Below, piece by piece: positions 14,388 to 23,513 of a stretch of DNA of 64,000 nt. Source of the DNA: Oleiagrimonas sp963821885 (GTDB taxonomy: Bacteria; Pseudomonadota; Gammaproteobacteria; Xanthomonadales; Rhodanobacteraceae); the NCBI GenBank assembly GCA_963821885.1, contig CAWGFN010000003.1:248001-312000 (forward strand), in the 5' to 3' direction. Made by a program: the position numbers and the translations under genes. The notes below the pieces were generated by a model. The model was not told the origin of the DNA. It did no database searches and saw nothing but the letters and a program-made list of their open reading frames with translations. Numbering within the stretch: the stretch's first letter is position 1; the number at the start of each line of letters is the position of its first letter.

Positions 14388-15710
14388 ATGTTTGCCTACT
14401 ACCTGCAACTGGGACTGCGCAGCCTTCGGCGCCATCCCGTGTTGACCGCCCTGATGGTGATGACCATCGCGTTCGGCGTGTCGGCCTCGATGACCACCTA
14501 TTCGGTGTTCCGGGCCGTCTCCGGCGATCCGATCCCGTGGAAGTCCTCCAAGCTGTTCATCCCGCAGATCGACGGCTGGGGACCCAGTGCGCACCGCGAC
14601 GGCAGCGATACCGAGCCGCCCGATGCGCTCAACAACATGGACGCGGTGGCGCTGATGAAGGCCCATCGCGGCAAGCTGCAGTCGGCGCTGTACTCGATCT
14701 CCCCGTCGGTGGTGCCGGCCCGGCGCGGGCAGCATCCGATCAACGTCAACGGACATGCGGTGTTCGGCGAGTTCTTCCCGATGGTGGACGCACCGTTCCT
14801 GTACGGCAGCGGCTGGAACGCCACCGACGACGCCAACCGCGCCCAGGTCGCGGTGATCAGCAGCAAGCTCAACCAGAAGGCGTTCGGCGGCGGCAACAGC
14901 GTGGGCCGGACCCTGGAGGTCGAGGGCAAGCCGTATCGCATCGTCGGCGTGCTCAAGCCCTGGAATCCGCAGCCGCGCTTCTACGACGTGGTCAACACCG
15001 GTGGTTTCAGCGACCGGGGCGACGACGTGTTCCTGCCCTTCAATACCGCCATCGCCGCCGCCATGCCCAACAACGGCAACACCAATTGCAACGCCATGCC
15101 TGCCGAATCGGGGTTTGTCGGACTGCAGCATTCGACCTGCGTGTGGAACGAGTTCATGGTCGAGCTGGATACCTCCGCGCAGGTCGCCGCCTACAAGCGG
15201 TTCCTGGACAACTATGCGCGCCAGCAGCAGCAAAGCGGACGCTACGACTGGCCGCCCAACAACCGCCTGCGCGATGTGCCCGCGTTCCTGAACGCTCAAC
15301 ACGTGGTGCCCAGCGACACCAAGGTCTCGCTGCTGGTCGCGCTGGGCCTGCTCCTGGTCTGCCTGGTCAATACGGCGGGGTTGCTGCTGGCCAAGTTCCT
15401 GCGCCGTTCGTCGGAGATCGGCGTGCGCCGGGCCCTGGGCGCGCCGCAGCGCGAGATCTACACGCAGTTCCTGATCGAGGCCTCGATGGTCGGCCTGGCC
15501 GGCGGCGTGCTGGGCCTGCTGCTGACCGGCGTGGGCGTGGCCAGCGTCGGCTGGGTGCTGCCGCGCGACATCGCCAGCCTGGCGCACCTGGACGTGCCGC
15601 TGCTCGGACTGACCCTGGTCGTGGCCGTGATCGCCGCCGCCCTGGCCGGCCTGTACCCCACCTATCGCGCCGCGCGGGTCCAGCCCGCCTGGCAGCTGAA
15701 GTCCAACTGA
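14388..15710 (+). CDS. ABC permease A1 (MacB/FtsX-type)
   Basis: 440-residue inner-membrane permease with the MacB layout: one helix near the N-terminus (about 18-40), a large periplasmic domain, and three C-terminal helices (about 313-335, 360-395, 400-425). The segment KFLRRSSEIGVRRALGAP after the second helix is the FtsX-family hallmark near the ATPase contact. Cys234 and Cys251 form a candidate disulfide in the periplasmic domain. Compared with the other A-type copies it is the outlier: it reads SMTTYSVFRAVSGDPIP where they read SMTTLTV.H.LSGDPLP. Ends PAWQLKSN. It is 10 bases from its B partner. Confidence 0.88.
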   Translation: MFAYYLQLGLRSLRRHPVLTALMVMTIAFGVSASMTTYSVFRAVSGDPIPWKSSKLFIPQIDGWGPSAHRDGSDTEPPDALNNMDAVALMKAHRGKLQSALYSISPSVVPARRGQHPINVNGHAVFGEFFPMVDAPFLYGSGWNATDDANRAQVAVISSKLNQKAFGGGNSVGRTLEVEGKPYRIVGVLKPWNPQPRFYDVVNTGGFSDRGDDVFLPFNTAIAAAMPNNGNTNCNAMPAESGFVGLQHSTCVWNEFMVELDTSAQVAAYKRFLDNYARQQQQSGRYDWPPNNRLRDVPAFLNAQHVVPSDTKVSLLVALGLLLVCLVNTAGLLLAKFLRRSSEIGVRRALGAPQREIYTQFLIEASMVGLAGGVLGLLLTGVGVASVGWVLPRDIASLAHLDVPLLGLTLVVAVIAAALAGLYPTYRAARVQPAWQLKSN

Positions 15711-15720
15711 GGCACCCACG

Positions 15721-16971
15721 ATGACCCTGCATCCGATTCTCGCCGCACTTCGCAAGCACAAGGCCGGCGTCGCGCTGATCGCGCTGCAGATCGCCCTGAC
15801 CCTGGCGATCGTGTGCAACGCCGTGTTCATCATCGGCCAGCGCATCGAGCGCGTTGATCGTCCGACCGGACTGGACGAGCACAACCTGATGCTGGTGACC
15901 CAGCAGTGGGTCGGTGCGCCCAGCGGCGACGATCCGCAGAGCGTGGACAAGCTCGACAACATGCTGCGCGCTGACATGGACACCATCCGCCGGATTCCCG
16001 GGGTCGAATCGGTGACGACGATGAATTCGATCCCCCTGCTCAATTCGTCCTGGACCGGTTCGATGTCGACCAAGCCCGGCAGCGGCGAGATTCGCGGCGA
16101 TCTCCGTTCCGCGTTCTATTTCGGCGACCAGAACATGCTCAAGACCCTGGGCCTTCGGCTGGTCGCCGGGCGCGGATTCCGCGCCAGCGATGTCCGCCAC
16201 GAGGGTTTCCGCAGCGAACACGCGCCGGACGTGGTCATCGTGACCCAGGCCATCGCCGACAAGCTGTTTCCCGGGGGCGCCGTGGGCAAGGCCGTGTACA
16301 TGAACGGCGGCACCAAGCCCAGCACCATCATTGGCGTGGTCGCGCGCATGCAGGTGCCGGCGACCGGCAGCTGGGCCAGCAGTTTCACCTGGAACTCGAC
16401 CCTGGAGCCGGTCCGGCTCAACGGCGGCTATTCACGCTACGTGATCCGCACCAAGCCCGGACAGCTGCAGTCGGTGATGCATGCCGTCGCGCCGGCGCTG
16501 TACAAGGCGCAGCCATTGCGCGTGCTCGACGAGGACAGCGTGCGCTCGTTCGCGCAGATCCGCGAGCGCGCCTACCGCTCGGACGTCGGCATGGCGGTGC
16601 TGATGGGCGTGATCTGCCTGATCCTGGTCGCGGTCACCTCCGCCGGCATCGTCGGACTGACCAGTTTCTGGGTCGGCCAGCGGCGCAAGCAGATCGGCGT
16701 GCGCCGCGCCCTGGGCGCGCGCGGCATCGACATCCTGCGCTACTTCCAGACCGAGAACCTGATGATCGCCGGTGGCGGCGCGTTGCTCGGCATTGGCCTG
16801 GCGATCGGACTCAACGTGCTGCTGATGCAGCACTTCGAGATGGCCCGCCTGCCGGTGTTGTACGTGCTGGCCGGCGTGGTGCTGGTCATGGGCCTGAGCC
16901 AGGCGGCGGTGTTCGTGCCGGCGCGCAAGGCATCGAGGGTGTCGCCGGCGGAAGCCACCCGCAGCGTTTGA
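15721..16971 (+). CDS. ABC permease B1 (MacB/FtsX-type)
   Basis: 416 residues, same topology as A1 but a separate sequence type. The N-terminus is MTLHPILAALRKHKAGVALI, the first helix carries IVCNAVFII, and the C-terminal FtsX segment reads QRRKQIGVRRALGARG followed by DILRYFQTEN. It ends VSPAEATRSV, whereas the other four B copies end VPPVVATRSV, so pair 1 looks like the oldest or most diverged. The start ATG at 15721 is 10 bases after the A1 stop. By analogy with heterodimeric permeases, A1 and B1 may form one transport unit (inference). Confidence 0.88.
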   Translation: MTLHPILAALRKHKAGVALIALQIALTLAIVCNAVFIIGQRIERVDRPTGLDEHNLMLVTQQWVGAPSGDDPQSVDKLDNMLRADMDTIRRIPGVESVTTMNSIPLLNSSWTGSMSTKPGSGEIRGDLRSAFYFGDQNMLKTLGLRLVAGRGFRASDVRHEGFRSEHAPDVVIVTQAIADKLFPGGAVGKAVYMNGGTKPSTIIGVVARMQVPATGSWASSFTWNSTLEPVRLNGGYSRYVIRTKPGQLQSVMHAVAPALYKAQPLRVLDEDSVRSFAQIRERAYRSDVGMAVLMGVICLILVAVTSAGIVGLTSFWVGQRRKQIGVRRALGARGIDILRYFQTENLMIAGGGALLGIGLAIGLNVLLMQHFEMARLPVLYVLAGVVLVMGLSQAAVFVPARKASRVSPAEATRSV

Positions 16972-17067
16972 CGGCTGCGGGGCATCGAGAACCGACCCTC
17001 GGGGACGCGCGACGCATCGGGACGCCACGCCGCGCTGCATCGGGGCCTGCTTGAAAGGAGAGTATGG

Positions 17068-18396
17068 ATGTTCGGATATTACGTCGACCTGGCCGTGCGC
17101 AGCCTCAGGCGCAACACGGTGCTCACCGCGCTGATGGTGCTGGCCATCGCGGTCGGCATCGGTGCCAGCATGACCACGCTGACGGTGATGCACGTGTTGT
17201 CCGGCGATCCGCTGCCGGGCAAGAGCGCGAACATCTACTACCCGCAGGTGGATCCGACGCCGAACGATGCCAACTGGCGGCGCAAGAACCCGTTGCCGAT
17301 GATGGATTACCACTCCGCGGTGGACCTGTGGAAGGCGCACCGCGCCGACCGCCAGGCGCTGGTGGTGGACAGCGCCGTGAAGGTGCGCGCCCCGGATACC
17401 CATCTGCCGACCCTGATGCTGGCGATGACGTCGACGACATCGGATTTCTTCGCGATGTTCAACGTGCCCTTCCGCTACGGCAGCGCCTGGACGCCCGCCG
17501 ACGACGAGGGCCGGGCCCACGTGGCGGTCATTTCCTCCGACCTCAACGACCGCCTGTTCGGCGGCCGCAACAGCGTTGGCAAGACGCTGATCCTGCATGG
17601 CAACGATGTGCGCATCGTCGGCGTGCTGGCGCCGTGGCGGCCGTCGCCACGCTTCTACAGCGTCGTCGGCGGCATCGGCGATGACGGGCAGGGCGCGCTG
17701 CCCTATGCGCGTGCGGAGGACGTGTTCACGCCGTTCTTCAGCGGACTTCAAATCAACGCCGGAAATTTCGAGCAGTTCACCTGTTGGGGCAATGGTCCGG
17801 AGAAGCCGGGGTACCTGGAAAACGCTCCCTGCGTGTGGGTCGCGTTGTGGGTCGAACTGGGCACTCCGGCCAAGGCGTCGGCCTACCGGGATTTCATCGC
17901 CCATTACGCGCAGCAGCAAAAGGCGCTGGGACGCTTCGGCCAGACCGACACCCGCATGCTCGACCTGATGCAATGGCTCGACGTCGAACAGGTCATCCCC
18001 AGCGACACCCGGCTGCAGATGTGGCTGGCCTTCGCGTTCCTGGCGATCTGCCTGTTCAACACGGTGGGCCTGCTGCTGGCCAAGTTCCTGCGGCGCAGCG
18101 GCGAGATCGGCGTGCGCCGCGCGCTGGGTGCCACGCGCGGGACCGTGTTCGTGCAGTGCCTGACCGAGGCCGGCCTGATCGGCGTTCTCGGTGGCCTCGG
18201 CGGATGGTTGCTGACCCTGCTGGGCCTGGCCCTGGTGCGTGGGCAACAGACGCCGTACGCGGACCTGGTGCACATGGATGTGTCGATGTTCGCCATGACC
18301 TTCGCCCTGGCCGTGATGGTCAGCCTGATCGCCGGCGCGTTGCCGGCCCTGCGCGCCAGCCGCATCGCGCCGGCCCTGCAGCTGAAGACCCTGTGA
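17068..18396 (+). CDS. ABC permease A2 (MacB/FtsX-type)
   Basis: 442 residues. Starts MFGYYVDLAVRSLRRNTVLT behind a GAAAGGAGAG ribosome binding site, the best in the cluster, after a 96-bp gap. It continues GIGASMTTLTVMHVLSGDPL, a block nearly identical in A3 and very close in A4. Cys239 and Cys255 match the periplasmic cysteine pair of A1, A3 and A4. The FtsX segment is KFLRRSGEIGVRRALGATRG. The gap before it holds no convincing promoter, so it is probably still in the upstream operon. Confidence 0.88.
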   Translation: MFGYYVDLAVRSLRRNTVLTALMVLAIAVGIGASMTTLTVMHVLSGDPLPGKSANIYYPQVDPTPNDANWRRKNPLPMMDYHSAVDLWKAHRADRQALVVDSAVKVRAPDTHLPTLMLAMTSTTSDFFAMFNVPFRYGSAWTPADDEGRAHVAVISSDLNDRLFGGRNSVGKTLILHGNDVRIVGVLAPWRPSPRFYSVVGGIGDDGQGALPYARAEDVFTPFFSGLQINAGNFEQFTCWGNGPEKPGYLENAPCVWVALWVELGTPAKASAYRDFIAHYAQQQKALGRFGQTDTRMLDLMQWLDVEQVIPSDTRLQMWLAFAFLAICLFNTVGLLLAKFLRRSGEIGVRRALGATRGTVFVQCLTEAGLIGVLGGLGGWLLTLLGLALVRGQQTPYADLVHMDVSMFAMTFALAVMVSLIAGALPALRASRIAPALQLKTL

Positions 18397-18407
18397 GCGT
18401 GCCCGCC

Positions 18408-19622
18408 ATGCAGATACGACCGATACTTTCCGCGCTGCGCCGGCACAAGGTCGCGACATTCCTGATCACGATGGAGATCGCGCTGGCCTGCGCCGTGCTG
18501 TGCAATGCCTGCTCCCTGATCGCACATCGCCTGTCGGCGATGGATGTGCGCAGCGGCGTGGACGAAAACGCGCTGGGCATCATCTCGGTGCAGGGTTTCG
18601 ATCCGACGCAGGCCGGTGACCTCAACGCCCGCATGGTGGCGGGGCTGTCCGCCATCGCCGGCGTGCAGTCGGTGCATGTGGTCACGTCGGTGCCCTTCGG
18701 GCCGCAGGCCGGCGTCGCCGGCATCACCCTGGACCGCAAGAACTACAACAGCGTGGTCGAGTACTACATGGGCAGTCCGGGCACGCCCGCCGCCCTGGGC
18801 CTGAAGCTGGTCGACGGACACATGCCCACGGCCGAGGACTATCAGCCGCTGCCCGGCAAGGCGTATTTCCCGGCGTCGGCCAATGTGCTGGTCACGCGCA
18901 CGCTGGCGCAGCGACTGTGGCCGGGGACGAGCCCGCTGGGCAAGTCGTTCTGGACCGGAGACAACCGCTTCCGCGTCACGGGCGTGATCGACCACCTGAC
19001 CGTGTCGCAGTACACGCAGTACGGCAACCAGGGCGTGGACTGGTCCGTGTTCGTGCCCGTCATCGGCGGCGGCCAGCTCACCGGGCGCTACCTGATTCGC
19101 GCCCATCCCGGGGACATCGAACGCGTGATGGCAAAGGCGCGCGAAGCCGTTGGGAAGATCGCCCCGGAGGTGGTGCTCGATCGCGGCAACAGCCACACGG
19201 TCAAGCACCTGCGTGAACGCTTCTTCCGCGATGATCGCGCGATGGCCGGCCTGCTGGTCGGCGTGATCGCCGCGTTGCTCGGCGTGACCGCGCTGGGCAT
19301 CGTCGGCCTGGCCAGTTTCTGGGTGGCCCAGCGGCGCAAGCAGATCGGCGTGCGCCGCGCACTGGGCGCCACCCGCGGCGACATCCTGCGTTATTTCCAG
19401 ACCGAGAATTTCCTGATCGTCACGGTCGGCGTCGTGCTGGGCTCGGCGCTGGCGGTCGCGATCAACCTGGCGCTGATGAAAACCTTCGAGCTGCCCCGGC
19501 TGCCGATGATCTATCTGCCGATTGGCGCCGTGGGCCTGTGGGCCCTGGGGCAACTGGCCGTGCTGGCCCCGGCGTTGCGCGCCTCGCGGGTGCCGCCCGT
19601 GGTGGCGACGCGAAGCGTCTGA
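18408..19622 (+). CDS. ABC permease B2 (MacB/FtsX-type)
   Basis: 404 residues beginning MQIRPILSALRRHKVATFLI, the pattern shared by all B copies, which is why the ATG at 18408 is chosen over the GTG at 18393 that overlaps the A2 stop. One N-terminal helix (EIALACAVLCNACSLIAHRL), a periplasmic domain, and C-terminal helices with QRRKQIGVRRALGATRGDI and LRYFQTENFL. Ends VPPVVATRSV. It is shorter in the periplasmic part than B1. Confidence 0.88.
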   Translation: MQIRPILSALRRHKVATFLITMEIALACAVLCNACSLIAHRLSAMDVRSGVDENALGIISVQGFDPTQAGDLNARMVAGLSAIAGVQSVHVVTSVPFGPQAGVAGITLDRKNYNSVVEYYMGSPGTPAALGLKLVDGHMPTAEDYQPLPGKAYFPASANVLVTRTLAQRLWPGTSPLGKSFWTGDNRFRVTGVIDHLTVSQYTQYGNQGVDWSVFVPVIGGGQLTGRYLIRAHPGDIERVMAKAREAVGKIAPEVVLDRGNSHTVKHLRERFFRDDRAMAGLLVGVIAALLGVTALGIVGLASFWVAQRRKQIGVRRALGATRGDILRYFQTENFLIVTVGVVLGSALAVAINLALMKTFELPRLPMIYLPIGAVGLWALGQLAVLAPALRASRVPPVVATRSV

Positions 19623-19644
19623 GATCTTGCAAAGGTATCCAACG

Positions 19645-20943
19645 ATGTTCACCTATTATTTCGATCTCGCCATGCGCAGTCTCAAGCGCAACAAGGTGCT
19701 CACCGCACTGATGGTGCTGGCGATCGCGCTGGGCATCGGCGCGTCGATGACCACGCTGACGGTGCTGCACGTGCTGTCCGGCGATCCGCTGCCGGACAAG
19801 AGCGCCAAGCTCTATTACCCGCAACTGGACCCGCGCGACCTCGACGGCATGCGTCCGGGCGAAGAGCCGCCCAAGCAGATCAGCTGGATGGATGGCATGA
19901 ACCTGCTGCGCGCCGGGCGTGCCGACCGCCAGGCCCTGATGACCGGCGGCGCGGTGGCGGTCGAGCCGCCCGATGCCGCGATCGAGCCGTTCTTCGAGTA
20001 TGCGCGCTTCACCACGCGCGAGTTCTTCCCGATGTTCGAGGTGCCGTTCCAGTACGGCCATGCCTGGAGCAAGCAGGACGACGAGAATGACGCCCGCCTG
20101 GTGGTGCTCTCGCACGCGATCAACGACAAGCTGTTCGGCGGCAAGGACAGCACCGGCAAGATGCTGCGCATGGGTGGAAAGGATTTCCGCATCGTCGGCG
20201 TGCTGGATGCGTGGCGTCCGACCCCGCATTTCTACGACCTGATGACCGGCAACTACGCCGAGAGCGAGGGCGTGTACCTGCCGTTGGTCACGGCCATCGA
20301 CATGAATCTGCCGTTCAACGGCTCGCGGGACTGCTGGGGCAACTCGGCCAATGTCGACATGAAGACCTCGCAGTGCACCTGGCTGCAGTTCTGGGCACAG
20401 CTGGACACGCCGGCCAAGGCGACGGCCTACAAGCAGTTCCTGGTCAACTACTCGCGCCAGCAGAAGACGCTGGGCGTGTACCAGCGCGATCCGAACGTGC
20501 ACCTGCGCAACCTGATGCAGTGGATGGAGTACAACCACGTGGTGCCGTCGGACGTGAACCTGCAGTTCTGGCTGGCCATGGGCTTCCTGGTCGTGTGCCT
20601 GGTCAACACCATCGGACTGATGCTGGCCAAGTTCCTGCGTCGCGCCGGCGAGCTGGGCGTGCGCCGCGCGCTGGGCGCCTCGCGGCGCAGCATCTTCGCC
20701 CAGCTGCTGGTCGAGGCCGGCGCGGTGGGGCTGGTCGGCGGCATCGGCGGCCTGCTGCTGGCCCTGCTCGGATTGTGGTTCGTGCGCATGCAGCCGTCCG
20801 ACTATGCCGCGCTCGCGCACCTGGACCCGCAGATGCTGCTGGTCACCTTCGCGCTGGCCATCGGCGCGACCCTGGTCGCCGGCCTGCTGCCGGCGTGGCG
20901 GGCCTGCCTGATCGCGCCGGCCATGCACCTGAAGAGCAACTGA
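19645..20943 (+). CDS. ABC permease A3 (MacB/FtsX-type)
   Basis: 432 residues. MFTYYFDLAMRSLKRNKVLT is followed by GIGASMTTLTVLHVLSGDPL, almost the same as A2, pointing to recent duplication. Cys230 and Cys244 are the conserved periplasmic pair. The FtsX segment reads KFLRRAGELGVRRALGASRR. The start ATG at 19645 is chosen by match to A2 and A4; the open frame runs upstream into B2. It is 2 bases from B3, so the pair is translated together. Confidence 0.88.
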   Translation: MFTYYFDLAMRSLKRNKVLTALMVLAIALGIGASMTTLTVLHVLSGDPLPDKSAKLYYPQLDPRDLDGMRPGEEPPKQISWMDGMNLLRAGRADRQALMTGGAVAVEPPDAAIEPFFEYARFTTREFFPMFEVPFQYGHAWSKQDDENDARLVVLSHAINDKLFGGKDSTGKMLRMGGKDFRIVGVLDAWRPTPHFYDLMTGNYAESEGVYLPLVTAIDMNLPFNGSRDCWGNSANVDMKTSQCTWLQFWAQLDTPAKATAYKQFLVNYSRQQKTLGVYQRDPNVHLRNLMQWMEYNHVVPSDVNLQFWLAMGFLVVCLVNTIGLMLAKFLRRAGELGVRRALGASRRSIFAQLLVEAGAVGLVGGIGGLLLALLGLWFVRMQPSDYAALAHLDPQMLLVTFALAIGATLVAGLLPAWRACLIAPAMHLKSN

Positions 20944-20945
20944 TC

Positions 20946-22172
20946 ATGGATATCGGACCGATTCTCTCGACCCTTCGCCGTCACAAGATCACCGCCGTGC
21001 TGCTGGTGGCGGAGATCGCCCTGACCTGCGCCATCGTCTGCAACGCGGTGTTCCTGATCAGCCAGCGGCTGGAGCGCATGAAGATGCCCAGCGGCGTGGC
21101 CGAACAGCAACTGGTGATGGTGCAGGTGACCGACATCGCGCCCTCGGCCGATGCCAAGGCGCGCACCGCCGAGGACATTGACGCGCTGCGGCGCATCCCC
21201 GGCGTCAAGGAGGCCACCCTGGTCAGCCAGGTGCCCTTCACCAACAGCTCCTCCAACACCAGCATCCGCCTGGATCCGAAGCAGAAGCTGCCCACGCTCA
21301 ATGCCACCCAGTACATGGGTCAGGACCTGATCAAGACCTTCGGCGCGCGGCTGGTGGCCGGTCGCGATTTCCGTCCCGAGGAGTACATGGACTTCGACAC
21401 GGTGCTGCACAACCTGGACCTGATCCGCAAGACCGCGCCCTCGGTGATCATCACCCGGCCGCTGGCCGAGCGGCTGTGGCCGGGCGAGTCCGCCCTGGGC
21501 AAGAAGATCTATTTCGCCGACGTGTCGGTGCGCGTGGTCGGCGTGGTCGAGAACCTGGTGCGACCGTCGCTGTTCCTTGGCGACAACGCGGCCCAGTGGT
21601 CGATGGTGTTCCCGATGCGCACCGATGCCAACCATGCCTCCCGCTACGTGCTGCGCACCAATCCCCAGGATCGCCAGCGCGTGCTGGCAGCGGCCGTGAA
21701 GGCGCTGCGCAAGATCGATCCCCACCGCATCATTCTGGAAAAGAAGACCTTCGAGCAGATCCGCGCGGATTTCTTCCGCAACGATCGCGCCATGACCGGC
21801 ACCCTGCTGGGCGTGATCATCGCGCTGCTGACGGTGACCGCGCTGGGCATCGTCGGCCTGGCCAGTTTCTGGGTCGCGCAACGCCGCCGCACCATCGGCG
21901 TGCGCCGCGCGCTGGGCGCCACGCGCGGCAACATCCTGCGCTACTTCCAGACCGAGAACTTCCTGTTGGCGACCATCGGCATTGCCCTGGGCATGGTCAT
22001 GGCCTGGGGCATCAACCTGTTCCTGATGCAGCACTACGAGCTGCCCAGGCTGCCCTGGCAGTATCTGCCAGTCGGCGCGATCGCCCTGTGGCTGATCGGC
22101 CAGGTTGCCGTGTTCGGTCCCGCGCTGCGCGCCGCCAACGTGCCGCCGGTGGTGGCCACGCGTTCGGTATGA
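20946..22172 (+). CDS. ABC permease B3 (MacB/FtsX-type)
   Basis: 408 residues, starting MDIGPILSTLRRHKITAVLL with the B-type first helix (CAIVCNAVFLISQRLERM). The C-terminal FtsX segment is QRRRTIGVRRALGATRGNI then LRYFQTENFL. Ends NVPPVVATRSV, the same as B4. The start at 20946 is separated from the A3 stop by only two bases. Confidence 0.88.
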   Translation: MDIGPILSTLRRHKITAVLLVAEIALTCAIVCNAVFLISQRLERMKMPSGVAEQQLVMVQVTDIAPSADAKARTAEDIDALRRIPGVKEATLVSQVPFTNSSSNTSIRLDPKQKLPTLNATQYMGQDLIKTFGARLVAGRDFRPEEYMDFDTVLHNLDLIRKTAPSVIITRPLAERLWPGESALGKKIYFADVSVRVVGVVENLVRPSLFLGDNAAQWSMVFPMRTDANHASRYVLRTNPQDRQRVLAAAVKALRKIDPHRIILEKKTFEQIRADFFRNDRAMTGTLLGVIIALLTVTALGIVGLASFWVAQRRRTIGVRRALGATRGNILRYFQTENFLLATIGIALGMVMAWGINLFLMQHYELPRLPWQYLPVGAIALWLIGQVAVFGPALRAANVPPVVATRSV

Positions 22173-22202
22173 GTTTCTGACCCTCTCGGGCAAGGACAAC
22201 AC

Positions 22203-23504
22203 ATGTTCGGTTATTACCTGGATCTGGCACTGCGCAGCCTGAAACGCAACAAGGTTCTCACCACGTTGATGGTGCTGGCGCTGGGCCTTGGCATCGGTGC
22301 CTCGATCACCACGTTGACGATCCTGCGGCTGCTTTCCGGCGACCCGCTGCCCACGCGCAGCGCGCAGCTGTACTACCCGCAGGTCGACCCGCAACCGGTC
22401 CGGGGCAAGCAGGCGGGCCCTGGACGGCCGATGCCCACCATGACCTGGACCGATGGCATGAACCTGGTGCATGCGCGCAAGGCGCGCCACCAGGTGGCCC
22501 TGTCGCTCACGCAGGCCAAGGTGATGCCGGCCGGTGCCGGCGAGCGGCCATTCTTCAGCGATGCGGTGATGACCACGGCGGACTTCTTCGCGATGTTCGA
22601 CGTGCCGTTCCGCTACGGTTCCGGCTGGAGCGCGGCCGATGGCGAGGCGCGCTCGCGCGTGGTGGTGATTTCCAGCCAGCTGAACGACAAGCTGTTCGGC
22701 GGCGACAACAGCGTCGGCCGGACCCTGCGCATCCGCGATCACGACTTTCGCATCGTCGGCGTGCTGCGTCCCTGGTCGCCCCAGCCGCGCTTCTATGCGG
22801 TGCGGTTGGGCGGACAAAGCTACGGCGATGGTGACGGCGTGTTCCTGCCGTTGCAGACCGCGGTGGGAGACAAGATGTCGCCGGCCAACCTCAACTGCTA
22901 CAACACCGGTGACATGAGCGACCTCAGGACCGCGCCCTGCGTGTGGCTGGGGGTCTGGGTGGACCTGCCCACGGCGGCCGCGGTACGTGACTACCGCAGC
23001 TTTCTCGACAACTACGTGCGCAAGCAGATAGCACTCGGGCGGATGCAGCGCACCGATACCGCCATGCCCGATCTCATGCAATGGCTGCAAACATCGCACG
23101 TGGTGCCCGACGACGTGCAATTGCAGACCTGGCTGGCGTTCGGCTTCCTGCTGATCTGCGTGGTCAATACCGTGGGCCTGCTGCTGGCCAAGTGCCTGAA
23201 GCGCTCGCAGGAGATCGGCGTTCGCCGTGCCCTGGGCGCCTCCCGGCGCACGGTGTTCGCGCAGTTCATCGTCGAGGCGGGGATCATCGGCCTGGCGGGG
23301 GGCATGCTTGGCCTGGGATTCGCCGAACTGGGCCTTTGGGGCATCCGCCACCAGCCGGCCCAGTACGCCAGCCTGGCGCACCTGGACGCGGGCATGTTCG
23401 CGTTCACCTTCGTGGTGGCCCTGGTATCCAGCCTGGCTGCCGGCGTGCTGCCCGCCTGGCGCGCCAGCGTGCTGGCGCCCGCACCGCAACTGAAAGCATC
23501 CTAG
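22203..23504 (+). CDS. ABC permease A4 (MacB/FtsX-type)
   Basis: 433 residues, starting MFGYYLDLALRSLKRNKVLT. It has the variant GIGASITTLTILRLLSGDPL where A2 and A3 have SMTTLTV.HVLSGDPL. Cys232 and Cys246 are the periplasmic pair. The FtsX segment is KCLKRSQEIGVRRALGASRR, with an unusual Cys replacing the Phe of other copies. Ends PAPQLKAS. Followed 9 bases later by B4. Confidence 0.88.
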   Translation: MFGYYLDLALRSLKRNKVLTTLMVLALGLGIGASITTLTILRLLSGDPLPTRSAQLYYPQVDPQPVRGKQAGPGRPMPTMTWTDGMNLVHARKARHQVALSLTQAKVMPAGAGERPFFSDAVMTTADFFAMFDVPFRYGSGWSAADGEARSRVVVISSQLNDKLFGGDNSVGRTLRIRDHDFRIVGVLRPWSPQPRFYAVRLGGQSYGDGDGVFLPLQTAVGDKMSPANLNCYNTGDMSDLRTAPCVWLGVWVDLPTAAAVRDYRSFLDNYVRKQIALGRMQRTDTAMPDLMQWLQTSHVVPDDVQLQTWLAFGFLLICVVNTVGLLLAKCLKRSQEIGVRRALGASRRTVFAQFIVEAGIIGLAGGMLGLGFAELGLWGIRHQPAQYASLAHLDAGMFAFTFVVALVSSLAAGVLPAWRASVLAPAPQLKAS

Positions 23505-23513
23505 GGGACTGGC

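Noticed and set aside
12003..16073. A 1356-codon open frame on the minus strand across the adaptor, ATPase and first permeases.
   Set aside because: It is antisense to genes with clear motifs and reads as a His/Gln/Arg/Ala-rich shadow typical of GC-rich DNA. No start signal or domain was seen.
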